Origin: Calycina herbarum
Taxonomy: Eukaryota > Ascomycota > Leotiomycetes > Helotiales > Pezizellaceae
Assembly (NCBI GenBank): GCA_001414485.1
Contig: LLEY01000050.1
Span: 336,166 to 400,165, forward strand
DNA length: 64,000 nt
Reading direction: 5' to 3'
Shown here one piece after another: positions 10,701 to 22,005 of the stretch. The translations under genes and the position numbers were made by a program. Every line of letters starts with the position of its first letter. The first letter of the stretch is position 1. The notes below the pieces were generated by a model that was not told where the DNA came from, ran no database searches, and saw only the letters and a program-made list of their open reading frames with translations.

Positions 10701-13277
10701 AACCCTAACCTGGTCTGGGTTTCTCACTTGACGAAGAAGATGAGCAGTACATCCTGTCCCCTCCTTATATACTCCATTAAACTATATTCTAGAGCGACTC
10801 TTACCTCTATCTCAGCTTACTCTATTTCTCTCTTCAAGCCATATAAAACTAGACTACGCTCGTCTAACTATACAGATATATTTGATTAGCAGGCCACATC
10901 TGCCTTTTAGCCATAGGTAAGACAGAAGAGATGTATCACAGAGCAGGTCTTTGAAATGGCAAGACTCGAAGCTGAGGATGCCAGACAGTCTGCGAGTTTA
11001 AATCTCTCCCGACAAAAATCAAATTCACCACCCTCCCTTCCTATCTACCTCCGTTTCTTCCCTTGCTTTCAAAAGACCTTTTTTCATCGACTTTGTACAA
11101 CGTTCGGATTAGATTCCAGTACACATGAAAATAAACACTACCGATGCCTTTAAACAGCCTTCACCACAAATCCCGTACGTCCAAAATGATTCTTACACTC
11201 CTGGGTCTCTCGGTTGCATGGGATTCCTCCTCAATACGTTTGCGCTTCGTTCCATTTTAGTAGTGGAGGTCAAGAAACATGGGGTCCGAACCTCAATCTC
11301 TAAAAACCTCCTCAAATACCCAACAGGTATTTCCGGAAAGAAGTGGCTTCCGTAACCTAAATGCGGAGATTCTTCCTTTGGGCTTTGTGTAAATGAAAAT
11401 CTCAGCTTTTTAAGTGAATTAGTCCAATTTCTGGAAGAAATCTGTCGGGATTGAGATAATTTGAAAACAAGCATGCGAAGTTCGGAGTTGAGTGTAGTCA
11501 CAGAAGGTTACAGATGCTTTTGGTTCAATGCTATTTCTCAGTTGGAGTTTTGAGACAGGATCCTGGCCAGCGTAGAATGGACTAAGGCGCATACTTGTAG
11601 GAATATCGCTATTGTCAGTTTTGTGGCCACACCCTTTTATTCTCACTCCTTCATGAAATTCAGCTCTCAGAAAACAACCCACTACCTGAATTTCTCCCTC
11701 TCCTCTGATTAACTACTCCTATTTCTCTATCTGCTTTCGAATTAAATATCCTTGTCGATTACATAATCCAACATTCAGACTAAATTGCACTCCCCAGAGG
11801 CACGCAGCTTGAAGGCTATGCTCTTGACCCTTGAGCAACCCGTGAGCGAAAGGCCTCCCTTCTTGTAAGAAAGCGGACTTGCTTCTGCAGCTCTAAGGCT
11901 CAGATGGCTCGAGCAGCCAGATCTCTGTAAGTGAAGAGCTACTGCATTCTCTATTGAAGCTTTTAAAAAAGCCATGACAGAGTGAGCGAGCGAGTGGATA
12001 CCTACCGCAGTAACAAATGTACTATGTCTATCTATACAAGGTGATATTATATGAGCTATTCTCATTCGTTGTAGTTCAAACTTCAAGAATCACATTACGC
12101 CGAGAAGAACAGAGAGTTTTATCTTGACCTCCTAAGTGGTTTGTGCATGGCCAATAGTTGGCCTTTTTGCCTAAATGCAGCCTCTGTGGATCTGTTTACT
12201 AAGAAAGTGCAACACGTATGAAACCCAAATATTCACTAGCCAACCCCGATCAAAAGTGCGATAAATATGATCCCTCTCTCTCAAACTTCCACTAATCAGT
12301 TATCAAAAAACACTGGAAGGAGTTGTAGTTGGTCTCCCCTTCTTCCAATCAACTCCATCGAGCTATACCATATACAAAACCTTCAGTGAATCAGTAGATG
12401 TGAGGCGAAGAATCATAGATTCAGCGGAAGTCTGATATATAACCAAGAAGTGCCTCCTCAAAGCCATCAATGACCAAGACCTGATGAAATACAAATCAAA
12501 ATATACCTTGGAAAACTTCTTGCCTAGCCTGCTAGACGATTACGATGGTCATCTGCGTGCGTGCTGCTGAGAGAATCCTCGTTCTCTAGGAAGGGGTATC
12601 AAAGTTCAACTTCCTTCCATCCTACAAAAATCCGAACCTTTGCTGCCGGAAACGGTTCTTGCTGTCGAATTTCTTCATATTGTCGAAACAGATTCTACCT
12701 GTTACGAAGTTGAAAAGCCCACGGAGGAGACTTCTTGGCTCAAACTCTGTGACCCTTTCTTGACAATTGACTTTCCTCTTAGAACATATTCGTGCTATCC
12801 GCGGTGAATTCCTGTCCTTCCATAAAGTGGTTAACGGCGCGACCTTTACCTATTGCTCTCTCACACTGGAACAGACTACAAGCTTCGTCTTATAGGATTT
12901 GGGCCAGACCCCAAAAAGGATAACGAGACTTGTATCTATGCTGTTGGTCCTAGTTACCCGGCACCTGACTAACTTTCACTGACTGTTTCATTCCTTCTTT
13001 CCGAACCAGAGGTTAGAGATTTGTAGGACAGGAGAAGTCGAGGAGTACGAGATATGTGATTAACGTGATCTGATACATAACTTTCATTGCTGCTTCACTT
13101 ATATATATACGTATTGCTGTCATCAACCTTCTTCTGTTTTCCCAGCTATCCAGCGCCAACTACCAGAAAAACCGTAAATCAAATTCTTCATATCAATATA
13201 CACGCTCCAAACTCCAGCAGAATCAAAACACACGTTATTATCTCAAAACAACACAAACATAAACATCCAACCACCAC
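7721..13277. other. AT-rich gene-poor block
   Basis: No intact gene is seen over about 5.5 kb. The block is AT-rich, with short frames only. Two places hold a related ~25 bp word (9273-9297 and 11736-11760), suggesting degenerate internal duplication. A run of adjacent open segments at 12590-12975 looks like decayed coding sequence and is listed separately. The character fits repeat-induced or neutral decay of old duplicated DNA, but I could not compute mutation indices. Confidence 0.45.
12590..12975 (+). pseudogene. possible decayed coding remnant, family unknown
   Basis: Three overlapping open segments in different plus-strand frames follow each other. The first (to about 12806) contains a protein-like stretch with VEFLHIVETDSTCYEVEKP. 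The second (about 12785-12895) begins HIRAIRGEFLSFHKVVNG. The third (to a TAA at about 12972) contains YKLRLIGFGPDPKKDNETC. Reading through them needs two frame changes, as expected of a gene with indels. I do not recognise a family, and no start codon or splice sites are convincing, so chance open frames remain possible. Confidence 0.25.
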
Positions 13278-15788
13278 TCAAGCAGCAGGATCACTCTCCG
13301 GAATCTCAACTTGCTCAACCGTCCCCTCCACAGGTAACTCAACACCCTTAACAGGATGAATCAACATAGGCGGAAGACACATCCTCCCCTCACCCCCCCT
13401 CATCCCATTAACCCCCTTCCCATCCCTCCCCTCATCAACCGCCGTCTCAAACTCCTCACCACCCTCATTACTAACCTTCAACCCAAGCCACCTCTTCCAA
13501 AGATTCGGCGCGAAACCAGCATTATAATACCAAGTCATGCCCTTCAAATTATGTTCCCTCTCTCCAAAAACACTACTCCTACTCCCTCCCGTGGCGCCAT
13601 TGCGTCCAGAGTTCATGACAGAAGCAAGATAAGCAGTAGGCCATTCGCGGTCTACGAACATGGGGTGGGGGACGTAGACAGGTTTATACCCATGATGGAG
13701 AGCCGTGGTAGGAGCCCACATCTCGGAAAAGGCGTGATGTTTTTTAAATGCCGTCTCTCTATGCATAGTATTTAAAAGTCGTCTGGACATTCTACTCGAA
13801 GTAACGATCGCAGCACGTCTTGGGACAGGACCATCTGTGGTGTTATACCCTGTATAATCATCGGCCAACAACCAAGTCGTTCCCTCAGGGTCAAAGAGAG
13901 GGTTGAAAGTAATGATATCAGCATCTTCTCCCACACCCCATTTATACTTATCTTTTTCGTATGTACTGACAGGGACAGGATCAGATTCCATCTCGAACCA
14001 GTCCGCGGGATCTTTAGGTCTTTCGGGTCCCCAGATTGGTTTCTCGCCTTTTGGTGCTGGGGGTGGTTTCTTTGCGCCTGGGAGACCGGACCAGATATCT
14101 TCTGGTCGCTTGGTGCCCATTTCTGTCTGTACTCTAACCATTTGCTTAAAGTCTTCCCATGATCCATGGACTGAGGGGACGTAGAATCTGCTGCTTCTTT
14201 CCCAGATTCCTTTGCGGGGTTGCTTTCGTGCCCAGCTGTCGATTTGGGAGAAGAGGTTGTAGTAGTGACCGGTGTAGCGAATATCGATCTCCCAATGCCA
14301 GAAGAAATCATATTCTTGGTGTCTTTGCGCGAAATGCTGCATTGCCATTTGAAGACCTCTGTAGGAACCATGGGCTGGAAGTTCTCGGCCGCGGGCGAAG
14401 GTGTCGAAGATTCCTTGGTAGAGCATGAGCATTTGGGTGGTACTCCAGAGGGTGGTCATGCTGCGGAACTCTTCTGGTACTGATGTATTGAGATGCTCCT
14501 GGTATGTTTCTTCGTCTGCCCAGATTGGGTGCTTAGCTTCATCCTTTACTTGGACGAGGAGGTGAACATCATATTCCCCTCCAGAACCTAAGGAAAGTTC
14601 CGAGATCATGGCACGAAGCTGTAAAATATCCTCCTCGCGGTATTGGAAATCGTCGTATGATCTAACCACTACTGCTGTTCGGGGAAGCTTCTTCGTAGTA
14701 GCTGTAGAATTTGAAGGGTTCGACTCGGTTCGCTTTTGTTCGGTAGATTTATCGTCGTCGAGGATGGAGTAGGTTGTAGGAAGTTCCTTCACAGCAACCT
14801 TTGCTTCGAATCGTCCTGCGTTTGCTTGATGGCATCGTTTTTGTGCCTCTCCCCAGTTGACTTTGCTATAGTCGACTTGATTGACGAGAGAGCCCGATTT
14901 ATCTTCCCAAACAGCACTAGCACCCTCCACATCTCCATGTTGTCCAGTGCCAGTTCCACCATATTTGAGAGAATAGCCATGCCCATATGGTCCCAATCTT
15001 CCATACCGCTCGAAGCAAATGTCCTCTGGTAATCCAAGCAATTCATATGAACCCATAACATTGTCGGGAAATCCACTAGGTCTGCCTTGGTAGTATTGCA
15101 ACTGAGGTATCCGTATCGTTGATTCCGCATCCAAGAAACATTCCTTCACTGGCCCATACTCGCTCAAATAAGCATTCGAGCTCTGGTTCTTGTATGCTTC
15201 AAACGGCTTGCTCGAAGGCGTCTCTCGTATTTGGATAATTTCCGCGGCTTCGGATTTATTCGTAGGAAGGGGTTCGTCGATCGGTAGAGGGTATTCAGGG
15301 TTATTCTCCGACAAAGGCACCAACGTCCTTATCCCTCCATAATATCTCGTCAAAAAATTGAAAGATTCCCACGGTTCCGGCTGAGCTGGCGGTCGTTCCC
15401 CCACATCTCCAACTTCCACTCTCCGCGAGGAGATGACACTCATCCGTATTAAACTTATTATGAATATTATGATGGTCGAAATCAAGCCCAAACACAGGTA
15501 TCGAATCACCCTGTTTGGAAGTTTGTATGAAGAAGGTAAAGGCCTTTGTGATCCCGCAGAGGATTTCCTCCGCACCAAAGGTCTATTGGAGGAATATGAA
15601 CCTGATGTTTCGCGGGAGGAGACGGGGGAGTCGTCCTCTTCGGAGGTATAGTCTTCGGAATCATCGTCGGAATCGGTGTCGGTTTCGTATCTGTGTTTTT
15701 CGATATCGTGGTCTCTTGGACGGGAGTATCTTGTGTGTGTTGGTCGTTTTTTGACAGTCAGAGACGTCTGCGAGCCGAAGCCTACCAT
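13278..15788 (-). CDS. DUF3405 family type II membrane protein
   Basis: Single-exon gene, 836 residues. Residues 1-90 are polar and acidic (a D/E/S-rich run at about 37-60). A single hydrophobic segment follows at about 95-117, which predicts a type II membrane protein with the large C-terminal domain in the lumen, probably Golgi or ER. The lumenal part matches the fungal DUF3405 family: a TAVVVRSYDDFQY strand start, the segment TLWSTTQMLMLYQG, and HWEIDIRYTGHYYNLF with a carboxylate-rich motif like those of glycosyltransferases. The biochemical activity of DUF3405 is not established; a glycosyltransferase-like role is inference. Length is normal for the family. The upstream neighbour is more than 2 kb away. 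Confidence 0.9.
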   Translation of the reverse strand: MVGFGSQTSLTVKKRPTHTRYSRPRDHDIEKHRYETDTDSDDDSEDYTSEEDDSPVSSRETSGSYSSNRPLVRRKSSAGSQRPLPSSYKLPNRVIRYLCLGLISTIIIFIISLIRMSVISSRRVEVGDVGERPPAQPEPWESFNFLTRYYGGIRTLVPLSENNPEYPLPIDEPLPTNKSEAAEIIQIRETPSSKPFEAYKNQSSNAYLSEYGPVKECFLDAESTIRIPQLQYYQGRPSGFPDNVMGSYELLGLPEDICFERYGRLGPYGHGYSLKYGGTGTGQHGDVEGASAVWEDKSGSLVNQVDYSKVNWGEAQKRCHQANAGRFEAKVAVKELPTTYSILDDDKSTEQKRTESNPSNSTATTKKLPRTAVVVRSYDDFQYREEDILQLRAMISELSLGSGGEYDVHLLVQVKDEAKHPIWADEETYQEHLNTSVPEEFRSMTTLWSTTQMLMLYQGIFDTFARGRELPAHGSYRGLQMAMQHFAQRHQEYDFFWHWEIDIRYTGHYYNLFSQIDSWARKQPRKGIWERSSRFYVPSVHGSWEDFKQMVRVQTEMGTKRPEDIWSGLPGAKKPPPAPKGEKPIWGPERPKDPADWFEMESDPVPVSTYEKDKYKWGVGEDADIITFNPLFDPEGTTWLLADDYTGYNTTDGPVPRRAAIVTSSRMSRRLLNTMHRETAFKKHHAFSEMWAPTTALHHGYKPVYVPHPMFVDREWPTAYLASVMNSGRNGATGGSRSSVFGEREHNLKGMTWYYNAGFAPNLWKRWLGLKVSNEGGEEFETAVDEGRDGKGVNGMRGGEGRMCLPPMLIHPVKGVELPVEGTVEQVEIPESDPAA

Positions 15789-18306
15789 TGCTTCGAGGAA
15801 TTCTCGGTTGAGCTCAGTGGAATGTTATAACGCGCTATTGGGGCACTTTTTGGTGTTAGTTTGGCAACAAACAAGAAAGCTGAATTCCTACTTTATTACA
15901 GATGATGTGCGCCAAATCGTTGATAGTAATCGAGAGATTATGGGTAGATGCTGGCTTGGGACACGCGTTTGGGAGTTTGCAGATGCAATTCAAGATTGTG
16001 GTCGAGTACGTAGCCGATAGCACCCAAAATTGTTGTTTTGAACATGGTTCTTCTTCGTCTGTTGACCGGGTGATGGAAGCAACCTCCGACCACAACTCCA
16101 CCCGAAAACCCCACACACAACCTGATATCCTCAATTCAACGTCACCTCGTCCATTTTTGACTTGGTGAAATAGAAAAATGCCGAGGTGGCTTTCGAACAG
16201 CCGCTGAACCATTTTCTCTCGATGGAAAGGTGCCCCAACAGGCGTTGCCCGATGAAAATCGATTCGGAAGCATCGTTCACACACACCTGGACGGTCAAAA
16301 TAGGGTTGACTTTTCATACGGTATCAAACAGAGGGGCTCTCTGCAATTGGAACTTCTGTACGAGGACAGCAACATCTTCGAGCCGACTCCGGAGTAATAT
16401 GGTGCCACTCGACCATCTCTATCTCGCATTTGCTCCAAATAAACAGCACAGCACAGATAAGAGACAAAGACAGCAAACACCAAGGAACTAAGGAGCCGAA
16501 TTTGCTGCTACGTCAGACTCACAGCAGATGCAGTACCTTCTCACCGTACAGAGGTAGAGTAGCACTGACAGCAACAGCTCGCTGTCTTATTGCCTCGCTG
16601 CCTCAAAATCGGCACGTTTTGTCCAGTGAGAAGACATTGCTCCCTTTTCTCGTTCCACTTTCCCGGTTAAAGTGTAAGGCGAACAGAAGGCAACGCTTCT
16701 TCAAACTTTTCCCTGCCCAAACAATTTCTGCTTGTTCTCCATTTTCTATCCGCTTGGCCCTTCTAGCTTGCCTTTAGGTTAGGTTAGTCTCGGCATAGTT
16801 GCTGACATGGTTTTCCTCGTCAACCCTACGGAGTTTTTCCGCCATCAGGTACAGACTAGCTGGGGGGCTGACTGAACTTTGATGGCTGGGGAAGCTCATG
16901 ATCAATTCAACATGTGATGCTTCAAATTCCAGCTCATCCGAATAGCAAGCTCGTTTGTCGCTAGTTGCTGGAAATCATTGGATCAATGTGACACGAGGTC
17001 AATTGGAGGGAAGTTGCCACCACGACAAGAAACAAAGACCAGATCCGATGAAATAAAGCACCCACTTTAAACACTTATTGCCTGGCTACGGGCCATGTCT
17101 GGGACACCGTTAATGCTCGATACGGAAAGCTACCATCGTACCACTGCATATGGCCTTCGGAAGACACAGCTTGAATCCTGTTGGCCAACGTCGACGAGTA
17201 ACACCTCCTTGACTCAACGCCTGATGCTGCGGTTGCGGTTCACCGGGCTGCAGCTGGTTCCTGAAGTCAGTTCTCTGCATTGGACAGATCTTCCACGCAA
17301 ATTGTCTTCGACGGGACCAATCAGAAGATGCCACTTATGATCCAACTGTTTGACAATTCAGAGAAGATTTGCCATCTGATTGAATTAAATTGATACAAAG
17401 TTTCGTATCTCAACGTTGGCTCTCTAATTTGCTTTTTTGGGGCCGTTCCTGGAATTTGGGCGAGGGGTTGAACCCCGCCAACCCCTCACTTACTGTTTGC
17501 CGCATACGCAGTCCTCGTACTTGCTGCTGCTTGCTTCCCAAAACTCCGAGGGGACATGATAGGCCAGCTGCTACCTCGATTGCTTATCTGTCGTACGTTC
17601 TTCGAGCCAAGAGGCAATACCTAGGAGGCGATTGGTGTCATGTCAACTGATGTCAACTGATGCTTCATCCTATTACCACTCCCGTCGCTTGGAGTTTGCG
17701 TCGCTCGTGACTACCCCGATTCCGGACGCCCCAAGGAACTTCACAGCCCTGGTCCACCGCTCTTACCACATACTGCAACGATATTCCCTAGCCCAGTCCT
17801 TGCACAAGACGAAAATAAGGGAAGTTGTTTCCACCGTTCATAAACCTTCACACAAACTGGGTGGGTCTTTCCATATTAACTTCACCCCTCTTTCCATTGG
17901 TCGTCAATCCCCACTTCTCTCAACCTCTCGACACCTTAAAAGGACCTCACATCTCCTCTCATTCTCAAATTCTTTTCGTTTCGTTTGCCACATCTAAATT
18001 GATTACAGGCTCTCCTCTCTCCTCATCCTTCTGTCCTTTCCTACTTACTACACTTATTCCTATCGAAGGATCGAAGAATTTGGTTTCCTTGTCGTGGATA
18101 TTGCAGGACACAAAAAAAAAGAACAGAGTACAGAACGCTGTCGATTGTCTTTTCAGTCTTCAATACAAGATCACTTCGTGGTGCAGTGCCTCAGAATACC
18201 TTTGTTGAGACATTGAGACCCTCGTATTGCTGTATTTCCCAGCTTTGAGAAGAATCGCTCTCGCCCTAACCCTTCACTCTTCCCACAAGCTCCAACGCCC
18301 ATTATT
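15789..18306. other. intergenic region between divergent genes
   Basis: This lies between the DUF3405 gene (minus) and the luciferase-domain gene (plus) and should hold both promoters. No supported gene is seen. The part from about 17,800 to 18,350 is strongly CT-rich on the plus strand, typical of a fungal 5' leader for the downstream gene. Small open frames here look random. Confidence 0.5.
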
Positions 18307-18413
18307 CACGTCTCACGTCTCACGTCTTTACCTCTTTTGCATCCCATCGTGACTGCTAGAATCTCTTCTTTCAGATCTTGCTATTGCTGTCGGCATTGAC
18401 GTGATAGGCGTCA
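18307..18413 (+). promoter_or_regulatory. cluster of bZIP/CRE-like half-sites
   Basis: CACGTCT is repeated three times in tandem at 18307-18327. An inverted pair TGACG (18397-18401) and CGTCA (18409-18413) follows. CGTCA/TGACG is the half-site of ATF/CREB-type bZIP factors. The cluster ends about 120 bp before the start codon of the luciferase-domain gene, and about 40 bp before its inferred leader intron, so it may lie in the promoter or in the transcribed leader. Function is inferred from motif only. Confidence 0.4.
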
Positions 18414-18532
18414 CCCCTTACTTCGTTACTTCCAGGCCACATTTCATCCGTCAAGGTAAGAAAATGACCTCACTGATACACATCACTATATCAGTAAAAT
18501 ACCATTTCTAACTTTACTAACAAAACTCCCAG

Positions 18533-19417
18533 ATGATGAAAATCACTCGCTCCTCAACAGAATGCGTAATCCAAGGTTCGGATCCCCAAGAACCTCAAAT
18601 CCTCCCCACCCAACAACAAGTCGCCCAAATCACTCTCTCAGGTCTTAACCTCTTCCTTGCCATGATGGTCATGTGTTTCAGCATCAACACGCTCCAACCC
18701 CTCTTCTCATCCATCCTGCTCTTCGCCGCCCTCCTCCTCGTCCTCATCTACAGAGATTACTGGAATTTCCTGTCGCTCGGCCCAGGCGGCACACCCTCGA
18801 CTTTCTTCGGCTACCTGAAAATTAGTTTCCTCCGTCTCGTCGCCCTTAAAGACGTTTATACACCCGATTCATCGCCTACAAGGATTTATCCTACCACGGG
18901 CTACTATCAACGCGCTCACTCCTGGCTGCCCACACGCAGCGGCCCTAGACCAACAATAGCAGGTATCGCCCCGCAACGCCAAATAGACCAAACCGGTTGT
19001 CCCGCCATGTACCAACTCCTGCGCACCTCTCTCCAAAACCTGGCCGCTCTCCACCCCACAGTCTTCCGCACAGCACAATCCTGCTTCGAGAAAAAAGGTC
19101 TAGCATTGTTTGCACTTGATCCTATCAATGACACTTGTCGAGGCGAAATCGTGCATGTACATCATTCGGATCGCAGCATGCATCTGAATCTTCACCCAGA
19201 CGATGCGAAGATTGTCCTGGAAAAAGGGTGGGGGGAACGACATCCGCTTGCGAAGGGTGGGTGGATGACGCAGTATGTACCCAGGACTTTTGTTATGGTT
19301 TATGCGCCGAGGGATAGGGCGGAACTGGAGGTTGTTGTTAGGATTATTGAGGCGGCTGGGTTTTGGGTTAGTGGGGAACGGGTGGAGATTCAAGTCGAGA
19401 AGGAGGAACGGGCTTGA
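18533..19417 (+). CDS. luciferase-domain (DUF5519-type) membrane protein
   Basis: Single coding exon, 294 residues. Two adjoining hydrophobic segments at about 32-75 predict a membrane anchor. Next comes GPGGTPSTFFGYLKI, characteristic of the fungal members. The C-terminal domain (about residues 200-290) has the family signature: His-rich start (HVHHSDRSMHLNLHPDDA), GWGERHPLAKGG and VMVYAPRDRAELEVV. The domain is named after bacterial luciferase-like proteins, but its activity in fungi is unknown; no light production is implied. An intron with good sites (GTAAGA at 18456, AG at 18531-18532, CTAAC branch) ends exactly at the ATG. An in-frame stop at 18405 with no ATG after it shows this intron belongs to the 5' leader. 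Confidence 0.85.
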   Translation: MMKITRSSTECVIQGSDPQEPQILPTQQQVAQITLSGLNLFLAMMVMCFSINTLQPLFSSILLFAALLLVLIYRDYWNFLSLGPGGTPSTFFGYLKISFLRLVALKDVYTPDSSPTRIYPTTGYYQRAHSWLPTRSGPRPTIAGIAPQRQIDQTGCPAMYQLLRTSLQNLAALHPTVFRTAQSCFEKKGLALFALDPINDTCRGEIVHVHHSDRSMHLNLHPDDAKIVLEKGWGERHPLAKGGWMTQYVPRTFVMVYAPRDRAELEVVVRIIEAAGFWVSGERVEIQVEKEERA

Positions 19418-20269
19418 TTGTGAAGTATGGGAGTATGGGTTTTGGATGGTGAGTGTTGGGTTTGTGAAAGAGGGGAGACATACAATTTGAAAAATTGCGG
19501 GTTAGCGAGCTTTTGGAGTTCTCTTTTTTTGTTGGATGCGCGGAAGAAAATGATACCTCCCTAGTTTAGTTTAACGTCCCTTTACCTAGAAAAAACCCCC
19601 TTTACAAAATTGCAAAAACTATTTTTACCCTAGTCCTCGTCGAAAGTAGACAGTGAATGAAAAAGGAAGGAGGAAGTGAAGTAATAATGGGATCTGGAAG
19701 CTGGATGGTGATGGATGGTTGAGTGAGTGGGATTGTAGATTTAGAGGCGAAAGTAGTGAGGATGAGAAATCATTTTTCTAGGGGCTTGAGGTTACTGGAT
19801 CATTGTTTGGCTTACCTGTTCTTTTGGCCCCCAAATTTCAGGGCTGAGTTGCTCGATATTTGAGGGCTTATCTGGTAGTTGATAGCTTACTTGGTAGTTG
19901 GTGGCTTACTGGTTAATTTATTGGTGGCTTACTCGCAACTCCATTTCGAACCCCAAACATGATACTCGATATTTGATCACTTACTAGCCAATTGTTTGGC
20001 TTCCTCGCAACTTTCTGTTTTGGCCCCCAAACGTGGCTTACTCTGCATTTGATGGCTTAGGTACCGCCGAGAAAAAGTAGGTCACCAGCTCGAAGTTATA
20101 TCCTATGTGGAAATAGACAATAGGTATAGAGAAAGAGTATAGCCATTGAAAATCGTCAATCAACGAAATAATTTAGCCACCATTGGGCTTGGTATCATGC
20201 AAATAATATACAATAATTTCACACTTCTCCCGAGTTCCTGAGTCGCTTTTGCGTCGTATACCCTTCATA
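19418..20269. other. convergent intergenic region with degenerate short repeats
   Basis: Between the 3' ends of the luciferase-domain gene and the CUS2-like gene. No gene. The word GGCTTACT and variants recur about nine times between 19809 and 20060. CTCGATATTTGA occurs twice (19852, 19965), and TTTTGGCCCCCAAA twice (about 19822, 20019). Confidence 0.6.
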
Positions 20270-21492
20270 TTACTTCACCTCCTCGTCGACCTTCTTTTTC
20301 GACTTTCGAAATTGCTCTTTTCCTTCCGAAATATACGCCTCGACCTTCTGCCCATCAAAACTCCTCCCATCCATAAGATCCACACAAGCCTTCGCCGCAT
20401 CAGCATCCGTAAACCTCACACTCGCAACCCCATCCTCCTCCAAATCGAAGAGAACCACATTCGTAACCTCCCCAAGCTTACTACACTCCTCCCTAATATC
20501 CTCCTTAATATCCAGTATCGCAGCCGGATCCTCCGCCAACTCCGCAAGCGTAAACATATGCTTCAAAATAACTACCTTGTCAAATTTCGAGGTTGTTTCT
20601 TGAAGGGCAGCACCTTCATCATCACTCCAATCCGCCAACCTCGCATCCAACTTCTGCGTCTTCTTAATAATCTTCGCCTTATCCCTCGCCTTCGTCCTCT
20701 GCCTCTCCCTCTCTTTCTCCTTATCCCCCTCCGTCAAAACCACACTCTCACCCTGTGTCTTCTTATAACTCATATCCGCAGCCATAACCCGCATCTTCCC
20801 ACTTCCCTCTCCATTCCCCATGCGGAATTCCGTGTCGTCTAGCAGCATGATGGCCATATCCACACTAGGGGCTTTGAAAAATACTACGAGGGCGTCCCCT
20901 TTGAATTCTCCCTTCTCGTTGATGTAGAGTTTTATTCTGGGGGCGCCGGAATCGATTTCTTCTGCTATGACACCGCATTTTCGGGAGAAGACTTCTGCGA
21001 CTTCGGGGATGGTGACGTTGAAGGGGAGGCCGGTTACGTAGACTGCTGTGTTTGCGCGGGGTGGGAGAGGGGCGCGAGTTTTCTTTGGTGCCTTTTTTTC
21101 TCTTCCTCCTTCCTATATTTCCATTAGCCATACATCCGTATACCCCAACAACCCCCATATATTGATCCTCAAGCGGAATAGAAGGGACATACATCTTCAC
21201 CATTCACATACTCCTTCTTCCTCTTCCTCTTCATCGCATCCACAGGTTCATTCTCATCCACCCCCGCCACCTGATACGCCTTCTGCTGTTCCTCTAGTAG
21301 CGCCTCGTCCACCACTGGGATCCATCGTTTGATTGTGTCGTCGAATTCGTATTCGGTGCCGTCGGAGACTACGAGGAGGAATTTGTTGTCTAGTTTTGAG
21401 AAGGAGATTCGGTCGTCGGAGTCGAATTCTGAGGGGTCTGTTGGGAAGGTGGAGGTGGAATTCACAGTTGGAGGGGAGTGTCTTTGTTCCAT
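20270..21492 (-). CDS. CUS2: Tat-SF1/CUS2-like U2 snRNP-associated splicing factor
   Basis: Two exons, 21193-21492 and 20270-21112, with an 80 nt phase-0 intron (GTATGT donor, CTAAT branch, TATAG acceptor), give 380 residues. The first exon has the acidic N-terminus with a GTEYEFDDTIKRWIPVVDE segment, an OCRE-like short motif seen in this family. RRM1 spans about 122-205 (AVYVTGLPFNVTIPEV; KLYINEKGEFKGDALVVF). A basic linker follows. The C-terminal RRM at about 280-365 has an Arg-x-Phe (RSF) in place of a normal RNP1, the hallmark of a U2AF-homology motif that binds Trp-containing ligands such as SF3b1. Yeast CUS2 helps refold U2 snRNA and assemble SF3a. It acts in the nucleus. The match to the family is strong; the orthology claim rests on architecture. 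Confidence 0.9.
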
Positions 21493-21933
21493 TTTTGCGA
21501 TTTGGGTGGTTGTGATCCTAGGGAGTGGTTTGTTGAGGGAAGCTGGTGGTTAGTTATACTGGTGATAGTTGCTTCGGCCTTGGGACTGAGGCATGGGTGT
21601 AACCTCTCTAAATTCACTTGACTTGGGAATGGGGAGCTTTTCAAAAACAATAGAACATTATGAAAAGGCAAAATGTAATTAAAAAGCAGGTTTTTATATG
21701 ATCACAAAACAAGCTTTGAAAAGTCTAGGTCAACAAATAATCGCTCTACTCTCTCCACAAAATCCAGGGAAGTAGTTCCACAAGAACTCACCGCCTTCCC
21801 ATAACAATTCAAAGAACCTCAAGCGAAGAAATATTTCTTATTTCAGCTTTCCAAAAATCAAAAGAATTTCTTCAAGAGCTCAATATCAATATTTCCAACC
21901 CAAAAAATTGCAAAAAATGAATAAAGAACTTAA

Positions 21934-22005
21934 TAGCAATGCCTGGTTTCGATCCAGGGACCTCCGGGTTATGAGCCCGGCGCGCTTCCGCTGCGCCACA
22001 TTGCT
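21934..22005 (-). tRNA. initiator tRNA-Met (CAT)
   Basis: A 72 nt cloverleaf on the minus strand: acceptor stem AGCAATG (22005-21999) pairs with CATTGCT (21941-21935), with A as discriminator. The anticodon loop is CTCATAA, so the anticodon is CAT. Eukaryotic initiator features are all present: an A-T first pair, three G-C pairs closing the anticodon stem (GGG/CCC), and an A instead of T at the start of the T loop (ATCGAAA). No intron. Internal A box (TGGCGCAGCGG) and B box (GGATCGAAACC) are visible. A T6 run about 20 nt downstream should stop RNA polymerase III. It starts translation with eIF2; eIF5B, which joins the subunits, is encoded 30 kb away. Confidence 0.95.

Noticed and set aside
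11775..12086. 103-codon minus-strand frame
   Set aside because: No recognisable family, and it lies in a block without live genes.
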